A DNA stretch of 64,000 bases from Ampullaceana balthica (lineage: Eukaryota; Mollusca; Gastropoda; Lymnaeidae): NCBI GenBank assembly GCA_944989445.1, contig CALYLW010001399.1:1-64000 (forward strand). The letters are read 5' to 3'. Position numbers and translations under genes: made by a program. Every line of letters starts with the position of its first letter. Within the stretch, counting starts at the first letter, position 1. Positions 19,825 to 30,568 of the stretch are shown piece after piece. The notes under the pieces are model-generated. The model saw nothing but the letters and a program-made list of their open reading frames with translations, did not search any database and was not told the DNA's origin.

Positions 19825-20928
19825 TCAAAGAGAATTCACTTTCGTGATTTTTAAATTTTTTTTTAAATATTGAGATCCTCTGTGATTAGAGAAGATCTCA
19901 TGAAAAGTCTGCCTGTATTTGGAGCTCATGGTGTAGTAAAGAACGATGCCTACACTGGAATTCGCGGCGTCGAACACGAAACAAAAAGACCAGGACATGA
20001 AGAAGAAGTTCACGTATCTACCCACGACGTTGAACTCGGGCTCAATGAAGCCGACGGTAAAAATAATGACCTGGGGGGTGAACGTCACGATGAGAACCCC
20101 TGCGATGACCACAACCATCAGCATGGTCTTCTTGTCGCGTCTGATCAGCGACTCCGAGGGCCTGGCACCAGACACTTTCTTGCTGCGCCACTCGATTGTG
20201 CGCTTGAGTTTGAGGTAGAGGATTCCCGTGAGGACGACCACCGAGAAGAAAGACACCATCATATAGACGGCGTACAGCAAGAAACTCAGGCCGTCCACGC
20301 CCCCTCTACTTTCGGTGAACTTAAGCCCGAGAAGAGTTCTGTTGGCCCCCGGATACCACTTCCAGTCTATGTACACGGTGACGTATTTGGGGAGAAGGGA
20401 GACCATCATCCAGACGTAGATCGCGACGATCACCGCGGTCGTCTTCCTTGGCGAGACAATGTCCTTGATCCTCAGGGGAAACGCTATGAACAGGCACCGC
20501 TCCGCTGCGATGTACGTGGTGATCCATGACGTGATGCGGGTGAAGCGGGCGTGGGGGAACCCGCCGGTCAGGTGCTGGAACTCGGACGCCGCCATCGGGA
20601 CGTCGGACCTGGCGAAGTAAGGGTTCTCGCATATGTTGAACCACAGCAGGGTGAACAGACTGCACAGGTCGGAGACGGCCAGGCCCGTGAAACTGATGCT
20701 GACAGTCGTGTCGAATCCTTGCCTGCAGAACACGCAGATGTTGAGGATGTTGGTGACTATGCCGAACAGCGCCAGGCCGCTGCTCAAGACAACGAGGTTG
20801 ATCAGCTCAAACCAGTGTCTGGTGTCGTCGCTCAAAATAGGATCATATCCTACCGGAGCTTTAACAAGGACGGGTATTGTTACAAGAGTATCATTTAAAA
20901 AGCCGACTTCCATGTCAAGAGCAAACAA
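19825..20928 (-). CDS. Rhodopsin-family receptor, gastropod chemosensory-like
   Basis: A 367-aa seven-transmembrane protein in one exon, expected in the plasma membrane and acting through G proteins. TM1 about 39-66 (GIVTNILN, N60), TM2 77-98 (LAVSDL, D87), TM3 about 127-148 ending ERC (143-145, in place of DRY), TM4 163-183, TM5 213-240, TM6 267-291 (VTFTPQ), TM7 303-332 with NSSVGIVLYY in place of NPxxY. N-glycosylation motifs are at N13 and N196. The string TGGFPHARFTRITSW and the SDLCSLFTLLW segment match my memory of the large chemosensory receptor families of Aplysia and Biomphalaria. The cysteine usual at the start of TM3 is alanine/arginine here, and the second extracellular loop has no cysteine. 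The ligand is unknown. GC content is well above that of the flanks. Confidence 0.85.
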   Translation of the reverse strand: MFALDMEVGFLNDTLVTIPVLVKAPVGYDPILSDDTRHWFELINLVVLSSGLALFGIVTNILNICVFCRQGFDTTVSISFTGLAVSDLCSLFTLLWFNICENPYFARSDVPMAASEFQHLTGGFPHARFTRITSWITTYIAAERCLFIAFPLRIKDIVSPRKTTAVIVAIYVWMMVSLLPKYVTVYIDWKWYPGANRTLLGLKFTESRGGVDGLSFLLYAVYMMVSFFSVVVLTGILYLKLKRTIEWRSKKVSGARPSESLIRRDKKTMLMVVVIAGVLIVTFTPQVIIFTVGFIEPEFNVVGRYVNFFFMSWSFCFVFDAANSSVGIVLYYTMSSKYRQTFHEIFSNHRGSQYLKKNLKITKVNSL

Positions 20929-21544
20929 AAATATATTTACCTAAAGGATTTTCGTTTGTTCGTAATTAATTAACAAATGTACTTCGTTGCAATAAGTAAA
21001 CCAAACATTTCTTCATATCACATTAGTAAACCTCCAGATAAGTAGCCATTCGTTTTCTTCTTTATACAAGAGCTATTGCCGCTTTTAATGCATGGTAGAC
21101 ATTATATGAGCTGAATGGAACCATCAGAAAACGTTCGTCAATTCTGGACATTATATCCTGATCTTTGAAGGCTTAAAATTCAATACAAAAATTTTAAGAC
21201 ACTCCACTCAGTGGCAATCTTGTCGCCAAAGAGTAAACTCTAAAATTTTCCTGGTGGCATTTGGAAAAAAAAACACTTGATAAGTATATAATGAGTCTTT
21301 TTAAGTTTTATACATAATTTTGATTGTGTATAAACTGTATAAACTATTACTTAAACAAAAATAGGCTGAATAGCAAAGCAAATGAAAACGTTCGGCTCAT
21401 TATAAAGTATTTTTTTAAAGGAAACTGGGTAATGCAATCTCCACCCATTGCTTTGTCCACGTAGTACATTAAGCCATGTAAATGATGTTTTAAGACCATT
21501 ATGTTTTAAATAAATGCACAATTAACATTCAGTTCTATAGCTAA
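20929..21544. other. Upstream flank of the receptor gene
   Basis: AT-rich, with no exon or repeat recognised. The promoter of the receptor should lie here, but I see no diagnostic element. Confidence 0.35.
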
Positions 21545-23022
21545 GGGGCCGTCCATAAAGTACGTCACGCTCGGAGGGTGGGGGTGTAAGAAAGTTGACA
21601 CTTTGTGACGGGGGGGGGAGAGGGGGGTCAGGCCATGTGATGTCACACATGTATTATTTTTATTTATTTTTTTATAATTTATTTATATTTTTTTAGTAGA
21701 ATTTAAATAGCTTTAAAAATCATTTTCAAAAATTTTGTGAAACATTAGAATTAGTTTTATGTCAAAATAGCATGAAATGCGTATCTCTTGAATGTGTTGT
21801 TCATAAATCTGAATTGGATACAACAGGACTCATATCGAAGGATAAGGAATGGTTTGACAATCATGTTTGCACCAGCCAATATTTCACTCAAATTGTTAAA
21901 TATCAATATCAGGACATGAAATGTTGAAACAAAGCACGAACCTCATATTTTAACATTTTACCTTAAAGATTCTTCCCTCCTCCAAAACCAATCAACCAAA
22001 CAAATGATGGACTCAAAGCTTAAGAAAGACCAAATGCAGATTCTCAATATTTCCTTTCTTTTTTGTAGAACAAACTCTCAAATTTTATGAAATTATGTCA
22101 AATCAACAGGAGCTTTCAAAGTAAAACCATACGATTACCAGCTTATTTGATCGACTTTGCAAAGTATGTCACTCATATTTTGCCTCACAAACAATGTTGA
22201 AGAAACATACAGGACAACACAGAGCTCGGGCTCAGGAGAATGTGCGCACCCAAACTGTTCAAGAATGAACTCACATAAAACGCATCCGTCCTTTGAGAAT
22301 CACTTCTAGAAGTCAAAGAGAACCCGTGGCAGTTATTGCCAGATGAGAAAATATACATACAGAGGCTGTTGAGTGGCTAGATGAGGACGAGTTGATCTGT
22401 CTGCAATTATCCTTCCAGGAAACGATGATTGTGAAAGATTGATGTCAGTCGTAACTATGGATGAACACAGATGATGTCCAGTGAATATTTTTGAATGAAA
22501 TATAATTCATAGGACCATAATAAACAGATTAAATATAGCACAAGAGTTGGTCACATAATTTGTCAATCTAGTATTTTTTTCGCTTTCGTTCCTGTGGCAT
22601 TGTTTGTTGGTGGTTTTTTGGTGTCTGTCCACAATTTTTTTAATCTGCCAATGTAAAATTAAACCACTTCTGATTGTCCTAGAGAGCTCAAAATTTTACC
22701 ACAGATAGATCTTGGATGACAATGCATTGTGGATGACAATGCATTGTATCAAAATTTCAGATCGATCGAATGTACCGTTATTAAATTATTGATCTTTTCA
22801 GTTTATCTATATATAAACCTATGTATTATCCGTCTGCCCATGTTTACATTACATTCACGTGCCGAGTTCACACCAACCCCGACCACAAAAACATGTTAAA
22901 CATCAAGAGGAGATCAGTCATTTCCAGTCTGTAAATGTTTGTCGGGCAATGTGTATTATATTTGAATACATAATCAATACTTCAAAACTCACCACAGCAT
23001 ACACTTAGACTATAAAGAATAA

Positions 23023-23545
23023 AATAAATAGAAGTAAAAAAAAAGATTTTTAAAAACCACGTTTTTATAAGCGGACTAAAAAGAAGAAAATAATTTAAAA
23101 CTTATACGTTCAAGCACTGATAGAAGAACCAAGAGCAAAGTAGTAATCATACATAAAGCAATTGATTCTAATTTAGAAATACAACACAAAGATAACTTAA
23201 TACAACCCTCAGATAGACACAAGGATACAAACACCTTTCTTATTCCGTATGCAAGAACAAACACATACAAGTTTTCCTTCTTCCTGTCCGGAATTCGAGC
23301 GTGGCATGGGTTGCCTGAAGAATCCAGGAAAACCAACACTTTATCAACATTTAAATCTCTAATAAAAATGCAGGACTAAACACAAACCATAGATAAGCGT
23401 AGGACGCAATAATCTTATGTATAGAAGGAGCGTCTGTAAACAGATAAAATAAGATAAGATAAGATAAGACTTTGATTTAATACGACTAAAAACGTGGGGC
23501 GGGTGCTTATGAGGTTTTACATATGCAGTTCACTCATTCTCTTAC
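23023..23545 (+). repeat. Foldback-type repeat split by a LINE end
   Basis: Same unit as 10398-10545. The left part (to about 23115) and right part (from about 23466) are separated by the LINE 3' end. Together with the inverted copy at 23577-23706 it forms a large palindrome. Confidence 0.7.
23116..23470 (+). mobile_element. LINE 3' end (CR1/Jockey-like) with GATAA tail
   Basis: One frame reads IPYARTNTYKFSFF, SGIRAWHGLPEE and TLSTFKSLIKMQD before a stop at about 23378, the conserved C-terminus of CR1/Jockey-type reverse-transcriptase proteins. The 3' tail has GGACGCAATAATCTTATG, GAAGGAGCGTCTGT and then repeated GATAA units. The tail is shared with the SINE at 40381-40665. The element is 5'-truncated and sits in the foldback repeat with at most a 3-bp duplication (ACT). 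Confidence 0.75.
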
Positions 23546-23576
23546 TTATAGATCTCCATTTAACTTTTATATCAAA

Positions 23577-23706
23577 CTCCCGCCCCACGTTTTTAGTCAT
23601 ATAAAATCAAAGTACTTGAACGTATAAGTTTTAAATTATTTTCTTCTTTTTAGTCCGCTTATAAAAACGTGGTTTTTAAAAATCTTTTTTTTACTTCTAT
23701 TTTTTT
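23577..23706 (-). repeat. Inverted copy of the foldback-type repeat
   Basis: The reverse complement of 10398-10545 with few differences, head to head with 23023-23545. Confidence 0.7.
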
Positions 23707-24009
23707 AGTCAAATTGTTTTGTTTCCTTTTTATTATGTAATCACTGGTTGAGGGCAAGTTTCGCTAATCTACTTCTTATCCTGTGTCAATAGAATGCATA
23801 ATTGGAAGATAATCTAAAACTTGACCTCACCCATTGTAAATGAAAAGGTAGCCGATAAATGATATGCATTATATAATTGTCAAGTCTAATTTTTGAAATT
23901 TTTGTTTTAAAATTCGATCTAGATTAAGTTGTTTCATTGAATAACTGATAACTGTTGACAATTAACTATTCTACTATTAAAGTCATTTGAATAATCTTAT
24001 AGTTCTTTA

Positions 24010-24295
24010 AGTGGAGGTGTACGGGATTTCGGCTCCAGCTCCGGCAAATCCGGAATCCAGCTATTTTTAAAAATCCGGCTTCGGTTTCGGCAGGATTTCA
24101 CTTCATAAATCCGGCTGATCGGTAGATCCCTAATTTATATAATATGTATTCATAATGGCCCCGGAAAATCCGGAATCCGGCCATTTTAACAAATCTGATT
24201 CCGGCTCCAGCCGGATTTCATTACATAAATCCGGCCAACTTCAGCTCCAGCCGGATTTCTAAGTTTTGAATCCGGTGCATCCCTACTTTTAAGTG
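24010..24295. repeat. GC-rich degenerate tandem region, possible hAT end
   Basis: Repeated words TCCGGCTCCAGCC, AATCCGGAATCCGG and ATAAATCCGGC occur through about 280 bp. The right side, read as complement, begins TAGGGATGCACCGGATTC, the kind of start seen in hAT elements. No coding. Confidence 0.45.
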
Positions 24296-24480
24296 GAAAT
24301 GTTAATACAGTTTAATAGTGAAGTGAATTTTAAGGATTAAATTAAATATTTTAATTAGGTGTTAATTATTTATTTTTTTGGAAAGTGTGACGTACTTTAG
24401 GGGGGGGGGTCCCGATATTTGTGACAGTTTGTGACAGCAAAAAAGTCAAAAATAGCGTGACGTACTTTATGGACGGCCCC

Positions 24481-24896
24481 AAATGACGTCACTGCGATTT
24501 TAGCCGATTTTTCACTCCCCCTCCGCCCCCTCGCCATGCGTCGTCACACGAACTTAGACCCCCCCCCCAAATCCAAAATGACGTCACCAAGCTTTGCAGC
24601 CCTTAAAAGCTGTATTTTCTATTTTAAAAAGGGCATGTTTCAAATCCCTTTTTATTTATTTAATTATTATTGAGTGTAAGGCTGGACTCTAATATCGTAA
24701 CACGCGTGAATCCATGTAAACCGTCATTAAATACATTTTAAGAAATAAATCAAACCTTTAAGTGGAAATTATATTTACAGTTGCGAGTTTTGATGCGACG
24801 TAACATTTCTCAAACACCCCCCTCCCCTCCCCCTCGTCACACATCGTCACAAATGCGTGGACTCTCTAGGTGCGTGACGTCATTTATGGACGGCCC
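24481..24896. mobile_element. Harbinger-like MITE, second subfamily, left tip missing
   Basis: Matches the complete copy at 39882-40281 along its length (TAATATCGTAACRCG, ATGCGACGT, CACACATCGTCAC) and ends GTGACGTCATTTATGGACGG. It starts at AAATGACGTCAC, lacking GGGGCCGTCCAT, exactly where the preceding element's GGACGGCCCC ends. Confidence 0.65.
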
Positions 24897-27640
24897 TTAC
24901 TCACGTGAAGGATCCTCGGTCTAATCGTTGCTGGACGAGTTCCCAGAAAGGGTTGGTCTAATAAAGAGATTCACATTCGAGGGACGTCTAATTTCACCTT
25001 GCTATAGGCATATGTAAGGGAGTCTCAATGATTACGAAACGCATCGTATTCGACTTGACCTCATGGACATTGATCGAGTCTCGATGGATTTAAGTCACAC
25101 GAGTGCTTTGGTGTTCAACATCATTTTATGTCCGATCACGAAACATATTTCCATCTAGTTACAACGACAGTTTAACGATAACCTTATTTGAAACAAATAC
25201 AAAAACAGAAGAGAGAGGAAATATTTGCAGTATACATTTTCTCGGTGAAATCAGACACGGTTATGTAGTACAAAGTATTGCAGGCATTGGTCCATTTAAA
25301 AAAAAATAATACAAGTTTGAACGCTAGATATTAAAGCTATAAACGAAAGCCTCAGACTATAAAAACACCAAGAGTGGATTCGAAAATTCCTTTACAATAA
25401 ATAGTAAATATTATTTACATACTATGATTTCTAATTTGGAGAAGCAAATTCACGCCTGAAATCACTCACGTAAAGTGAAGCCATTTCCTTTAAACTCGTC
25501 GAAAATTGTCTCCCCTGCTCCGCTGTAACGGTGCAAAGCCAGGTTTCAAGTAATGAGTGTAATCATTTCATAAGCAAGACACGCTTGAGGGAAACGCTGA
25601 GGCTCGGGGCTTGAATGTGTTCAATTCAGAAATTTTAACCCGGTACCGTTAAACGGGGCGAAAAATTATTTAATGTGCGTGTTATTTAATGTACGTGTTA
25701 TTTAATGTACGGGTTATAGGTTTGTAAACATATCTGATAGGCATGTTCGGTGCATTGTTATAGACTTACAAAAATATTTGTTTAAAATCAATGCAAGAGA
25801 ATCTGCTATGGGAAAGGCTAACGTTATTGATACATTTAATTTTAATTTTAAACATATCAAGGACTGAGGCAATTTTTTTGCCATTAAATAAATAAAACGA
25901 AATGTACAATATCAGAGCTGATCGCTAATATGTCAAAAAATCCTTTAAAGCGCGAAAAAACGTTTTTTTAAAAGTTTTTTTGTGTTTTTTTTAAATGACT
26001 GGTTTTTTCCGAAATCACGGGTACTGTCAAATTACCAATAATAAAAAGAAAAGCAAAATCAATCAGTTCCACTGGGTTAAAAATGAGGTAATACAAATAA
26101 CATTTTTAAAAGTTTGGAGAAAAAAGGTTTGGTAAGAAATTATAGCGAAAAGAGTTGTTTACAACTGAAGACTTTGGAGGAGGAAAGGGCTGTAACACAG
26201 ACCAGAGACGTTTGTTCTCAATTGAATAACTCGGGAAATTATTGTAATGTCGATGATTGTCGCCAAAGTGTTCAGTCTGCTGTGTTGCTGCAGATCTCGT
26301 GGTGCAAAATGTGTTTGGAGGCGTTTAATTTAACGAACTGCGACGTTTCGAGGATAGAAAAACACACGTCACACCGGCCAGTTGTGGGAAAACCTTGGGA
26401 GAGTCCTGACCCGTGACGTGGTCTGACCATTGTAAGCAGTAGGAAGCAAGAATGTAGGTATTAATAGAAGGCGGACAAGGTGATATCCTGTTGGCAATTC
26501 CTACACAATCAGAACTCTGTCATACGCTCTTACTGATGAATCCCAGGTTATATTTTGTTGATGTATGCTTACAACCTGAGAACTCAGTCATACTTTCTTA
26601 CCGATGAATCCCAGGTTATATTTTGTTGATGTATGCTTACAACCTGAGAACTCAGTCATACGTTTCTACACATGAATGTCAGGTGATGTCGTATGCAGTA
26701 GGAAATAGATGTACATCATCCTCATTTTGGAAAAAATTCTTTTGGCCTCGATGAAAAGTCAAGGTTCTCAAAGTTTTGAATATGAAATCTGACATGAATG
26801 AATTATTTCTTCTATAGCTCTAACACTGCCCATGCTATATATATAGTTTAGCAGTTAGCATGCTCGTTTGGGCTCTGATTTTCAAAATCTCTATCTAATA
26901 AATAAATTTTTTAAAGTCTGTAAATGTTTTTTCACATTTTTATTTGTTTTCACAATTTTCAGTTCTTTTTTTTAAAATACTGTCTACAATATTTTGGTGT
27001 CGCCAAGTCAAATGAGCGCACACCAAGGGACTTCCTCCTTTGTCCATCCACTTCGGGAACTTGGAACTTTCAGAAGAGACAGTGTAGAAGAGCCTAAATT
27101 TAGATTTTAGAGCGATATTCAATTATTTTTTTTAATCACAGAAACTTAAAATAAGAAAAAGACTTTCTCTCAAAAGCCTGTTCATGAATTATTATTATTA
27201 AAATGTATGCAACAAAAACTTGTTTTACTCTGGTCTTCATTCAGTTCCAACCTTTGGCTAAATTTACTGACATTCTTCTTGTTTACCCAGAATTTTTCAC
27301 TGAAGTTATAAGGAAGTTTACGTTAAGTCTACTAAGCTGGTCCAAATTAACATAAATGAAACAAATATCTATTGAGAAAATTCATAATAGAACACTCGGT
27401 TATTTGATCTATATCTTAATAAGGTCGGTCTAACTGAATACGCCTGATATTTCTATTAATAGAGTTCCGCCACGATATAACAAAATCTATAGTAAGATAA
27501 AGTCTAGCCAATCAGTAATCAGGTCCACTGTAAGTGTACAGTTTTCTGTGGCTGGTCAGTCAAACGACACGTTTGTGAATCAACGGATCACTTAAGTCAG
27601 TTTTGACTCCTCAATACAGACAGCTTTAGATGACGCCACG
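24897..27640. other. Long intergenic stretch
   Basis: No exon that I can support. Items seen: three copies of a roughly 16-bp word GTGTTATTTAATGTAC at 25678-25708; a two-copy tandem duplication with a 68-bp period at about 26520-26660 (GATGAATCCCAGGTTATATT in each); a 100-codon frame at 26114-26416 without family resemblance. Confidence 0.4.
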
Positions 27641-28338
27641 CGCTTAAACAAATTGGAAATAACCTATATAAGAAGCATAGGCAATAAAAGAGTTGTCAAC
27701 CTTGAAAAATGCATGTGTGAAAGTAAACTACATATTTTTTTAAAAAACAACATAGACAGAAATTTAGTTAAATCTACATAAAAATATAAGGCCGCAAGCA
27801 TTCTAAAAATACGACGATGATTGCTTTCTTTTAATACTTCTAAACTTCTATAGCGCTAACACTATTACTATTTTCCATGCAGGGCTGTCACTGTCACGCT
27901 CGTTGCGTTCTGATGTTCAAAACTTTTTCAAATAATACCAAAAAAAGGTCTTCAATTTTTTTAGTAACGTTTTCTTTCTTGCTAATATTTATTTTCTGGT
28001 ACCTTAGTTAGGAAAACAATTGTGATTTTTTTTTAAATTCCTTCGCATTTTATTACATAGACTTATGAATTTTACCCAAATACATTTTAACTTTTTTAAC
28101 CCACTATTTTTAAATTTGCCCTATTCGCTCACATAGAAATGCTTTTCTTATTTAGTGTTAGAGACTATTACTTACAATCAATTTTTTAACGAAGTTTTAA
28201 CGACAACTTGTAAATATATTTTAAGTGGGCATTGGCGCCTTCAGATATTACAAACGCGCTTTGCGAACGGTGGGGTTAATTGGGGGGGGTGGATTTTAAG
28301 TTACGGGGTTGTTGCTCTCAACTGAATGTGTGCGTATG
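27640..28338 (+). repeat. Dispersed repeat, long copy
   Basis: Shares AGAGTTGTCAACCTTGAAAA (27692) and, near the end, GAACGGTGGGGTTAATTGGGG (28265) with a shorter copy at 39105-39445, which has the same order. No frame or terminal repeat recognised. Confidence 0.45.
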
Positions 28339-28796
28339 CAGGGGCGGATTAAGACTGCACGGGGCCCCTGGCTGCAATTCAAACCGGGGCCCTATCCAGC
28401 CAGCGTCCCTTTAAATAAAATGATTGTTAGCAGCTAATATAAGACTGTAACTTGTAACTAAATAGTCCATTGGTTCCTTGCTCATGCTTTGTCTGTACTA
28501 CTCTTATGTTGACCGGCAGACGTCAATTATAAAATATCTGACAGCCAGAGCCGTCTTTACACCATTTTGGGCCACCGGGCAAAAATATAGTTTTCGGCCT
28601 TTCTCCCGCAGGAATAAAAAATGAATATACATAAGATATATAAATAAACATATTCCCATGGGGCCCATATGCTCGTGGGCCCCCTGGCAAATGCCCAACG
28701 GGCCTATGCGTTAAGACGGCCCTGCTGACAGCATCAGCGCAGTTAAATTTAAACATATAACTAGAAAGTTGAGCTAATATGTTGTTTTTAAGCTAA
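28339..28796 (-). mobile_element. hAT element end (CAGGGGCGGATTAAGAC terminus)
   Basis: Starts CAGGGGCGGATTAAGACTGC at 28339. Its first 130 bp, in complement, match 54310-54446, the 3' end of the hAT pseudogene there (shared words TTACAGTCTTATATTAGCT and GGACGCTGGCTGG). It is interrupted by the MITE at 28546-28724. Confidence 0.6.
28546..28724. mobile_element. hAT-type MITE with perfect 8-bp target duplication
   Basis: Ends are CAGAGCCGTCTTTAC and, inverted, GTTAAGACGGCCCTG. CTGACAGC is present on both sides (28538-28545 and 28725-28732). 179 bp. A second copy in opposite orientation is at 56587-56787. Confidence 0.85.
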
Positions 28797-28932
28797 CTGC
28801 GGATGGCAAAGTCGAAGAATGTGAAAACATTTTCTGTGTCCACTGCCATAAACAATTCTCTTTTAAAGGATCAAATACATCGCTGACATACCACCTTCAG
28901 CACAAATCAAGTATCAACACATTGTCATGAAA
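28797..28932 (+). pseudogene. BED zinc-finger fragment of a hAT transposase
   Basis: An open stretch without its own start reads NIFCVHCHKQFSFKGS followed by TSLTYHLQHKSS and a stop. This is the C-x2-C...H-x3-H BED finger used by hAT transposases for DNA binding. No catalytic domain follows. At 29074-29094 the sequence ATTAATCGATAACAGCCCTA is the inverted form of a hAT-like end (TAGGGCTGTTATCG), so this may be an internally deleted element. Confidence 0.6.
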
Positions 28933-29129
28933 TTTAGTTCAAAATATTCTTAATTTTCAATGCCCGTGAGAAATGTTCAGTTTAATGACGTCATAAATTT
29001 CTATTTTTGGTTTTAATCCAAATTATCGATTAATTAATCGATAATTCTTCAAAAGTTAACGATTAAATTTAAATTAATCGATAACAGCCCTAAAAAATTA
29101 TTTTTAAAAAAATAAAATAAAATAAAAAA

Positions 29130-29219
29130 TATTGCACACAAAAAATAGATTTTGTGCAACTTTACACACGAGTATTATTACTTTGCACACGTACCAACGA
29201 ACCTTAAAGGGAATATTGC
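29130..29219 (-). mobile_element. Partial copy of the CAATGTTCCCTYTAAGG MITE family
   Basis: Complementary words TTGTGCAACTTT, TTTGCACACGTACCAACGAA and CCTTAAAGGGAATATTG match the complete copy at 48318-48491. Confidence 0.6.
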
Positions 29220-29357
29220 TTATCATTACATTAAAATTACACAACCTTTTTTAAAAAATAGAAATTTAAAAACAAAAATTTGATTTGAGTTTCAATTACT
29301 TTTATTTTGTAAAAAAAAATATACACAAACATATTTGTATATAACAATTCGCTCATG

Positions 29358-29671
29358 CAGAGGCGTCACTAAAGGAGTGTGGGTGGTGCGGACCGCACCG
29401 GGTGACACCATTACAATGGGCGACTGGCAGACTCGGAGGAGGTCTATGGGGTAAGTCATAAGGGGGTGACACCATAAGCAGGGCTGGCCGCAGTGGACCC
29501 CGCACTTTCATATGCCTATCTTAATTTTCACTTATTATAATTATCCCTACCCAGACTGGGCACCGCGCAATCCGCTTCGCAAACTAAGCCGCATAGGGCC
29601 TCGCAATTGTTAAGGTCGGTCCTGAGCATTAGCTACTGCACTGGGTGACACCAGCCCTAGTGACGCCTATG
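29358..29671. mobile_element. hAT-type MITE (CAGAGGCGTCACTA ends)
   Basis: Ends CAGAGGCGTCACTA and TAGTGACGCCTATG. Flanks CGCTCATG (29350-29357) and TGCTCATG (29672-29679) match 7 of 8. Same family as 11782/18480. A second element is nested at 29479-29624. Confidence 0.8.
29479..29624. mobile_element. MITE nested in a MITE
   Basis: Ends CAGGGCTGGCCGCA and, inverted, AAGGTCGGTCCTG. Flanks ACCATAAG and AGCATTAG match 6 of 8. No coding. Confidence 0.55.
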
Positions 29672-29956
29672 TGCTCATGTATATAAAATCATGTCTGCTA
29701 ATGTTAGCTTCATGCGGATTTTTTGTGTGAATTAACAGATTAAAAGACTCAATTTAGAGCTATCCTGAAAAGAAAATGCAGATTAATTTATATAAATAAA
29801 TGACATCATGCTTCAATATTACGTAGATTGTTAACATAAAAAAAAAGAGAAATAAAGGGAAAAAATGAAAATGACTGATCTAAGTCATATGGCTATATTC
29901 TGAAAAATAATAATGTATATTTAGTTGAACCATGAAATGACACCATCCAATTCCAA

Positions 29957-30568
29957 TTAACAATCTTTACCTCGACGAATCGCCAGCCCTTGTCGCATGA
30001 GGAACATTAGACTGTTCAGCTGAATGATCAACCTATTCCGATTGACTTGCTGTTCTTTAGCGAGCTGACAACTTAGCTGCTTGGCAACAGACGTTTTGTT
30101 TCTATTACTCACGTATTCGGCCGCTGCTCTGTGAGATGAAGACGCTGCGTCTTCATCCAGCTTCTGGGATCCGTCTTTCCAGTTGTTGAATCCCTTGTCA
30201 ATGAACGCGGACTCGACTTTACATGCTCCAACAAGACGCTTGTTGCCCATTTCACGACACCAGCTGCAAAGCAGAACTTTCCGTTGACGTGATATGCGCA
30301 GCCATGGATGACTGCTAAACCATTTTGCCTGCGGTTGTTGACGACGTCCACTGTAATCACGAGCAGCCTGGCTTAACAACGTATCATCTGGGCAATCAGT
30401 TAGATCCTTGGTATCAACATCGTCCATAATAACATCAGATGAGACGACGTTTCCAACTTTTTTACTCGGTATTTCCGGTTGAGTGGATTGCGTGAGGAAA
30501 CGCTTCATAGTTTTTTTTTCTCCAGGAGCTGATTGACTCTCTCTCTCTCCCTTGTCTCCCACAGACAT
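29957..30568 (-). pseudogene. hAT transposase N-terminal half (TTF-type)
   Basis: 203 codons from the ATG. The frame stays open upstream to about 30718 (WNEFLRLGPEDDL), so the true start may be further out. KWFSSHPWL, LLCSWCREMGN, FIDKGFNNWKDGSQKL and SSSHRAAAEY form the TTF/BED-like zinc-binding region of DUF4371-containing hAT transposases. RLIIQLNSLMFLMRQGLAIR is the start of the next domain. It stops at 29957 before any catalytic residues, so it is truncated. Possible alternative: a domesticated zinc-finger protein; nothing here supports expression. Confidence 0.7.

Larger units (their letters stand above)
21545..24480. mobile_element. Two Harbinger-like ends enclosing 2.9 kb of mixed repeats
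   Basis: The left end GGGGCCGTCCATAAAGTACG (21545) is matched by its inverted form ending GGACGGCCCC at 24480. The outermost 120-150 bp on both sides match the MITEs at 42275, 44297 and 52199. Between them are a foldback pair, a LINE 3' end and GC-rich repeats, with no transposase that I recognise. Flanking triplets are TAA and AAA, so the two ends may not belong to one insertion. Either a MITE was inflated by later insertions, or two copies are rearranged. Confidence 0.55.

Noticed and set aside
19870..20529. 219-codon plus-strand frame opposite the receptor
   Set aside because: A shadow frame over GC-rich receptor coding sequence; low-complexity charged composition and no family.
26114..26416. 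100-codon frame
   Set aside because: No family resemblance, no splice or start context, and surroundings are non-coding; likely chance.
26940..27122. 60-codon minus-strand frame
   Set aside because: No recognisable product and no convincing splice sites at both sides.
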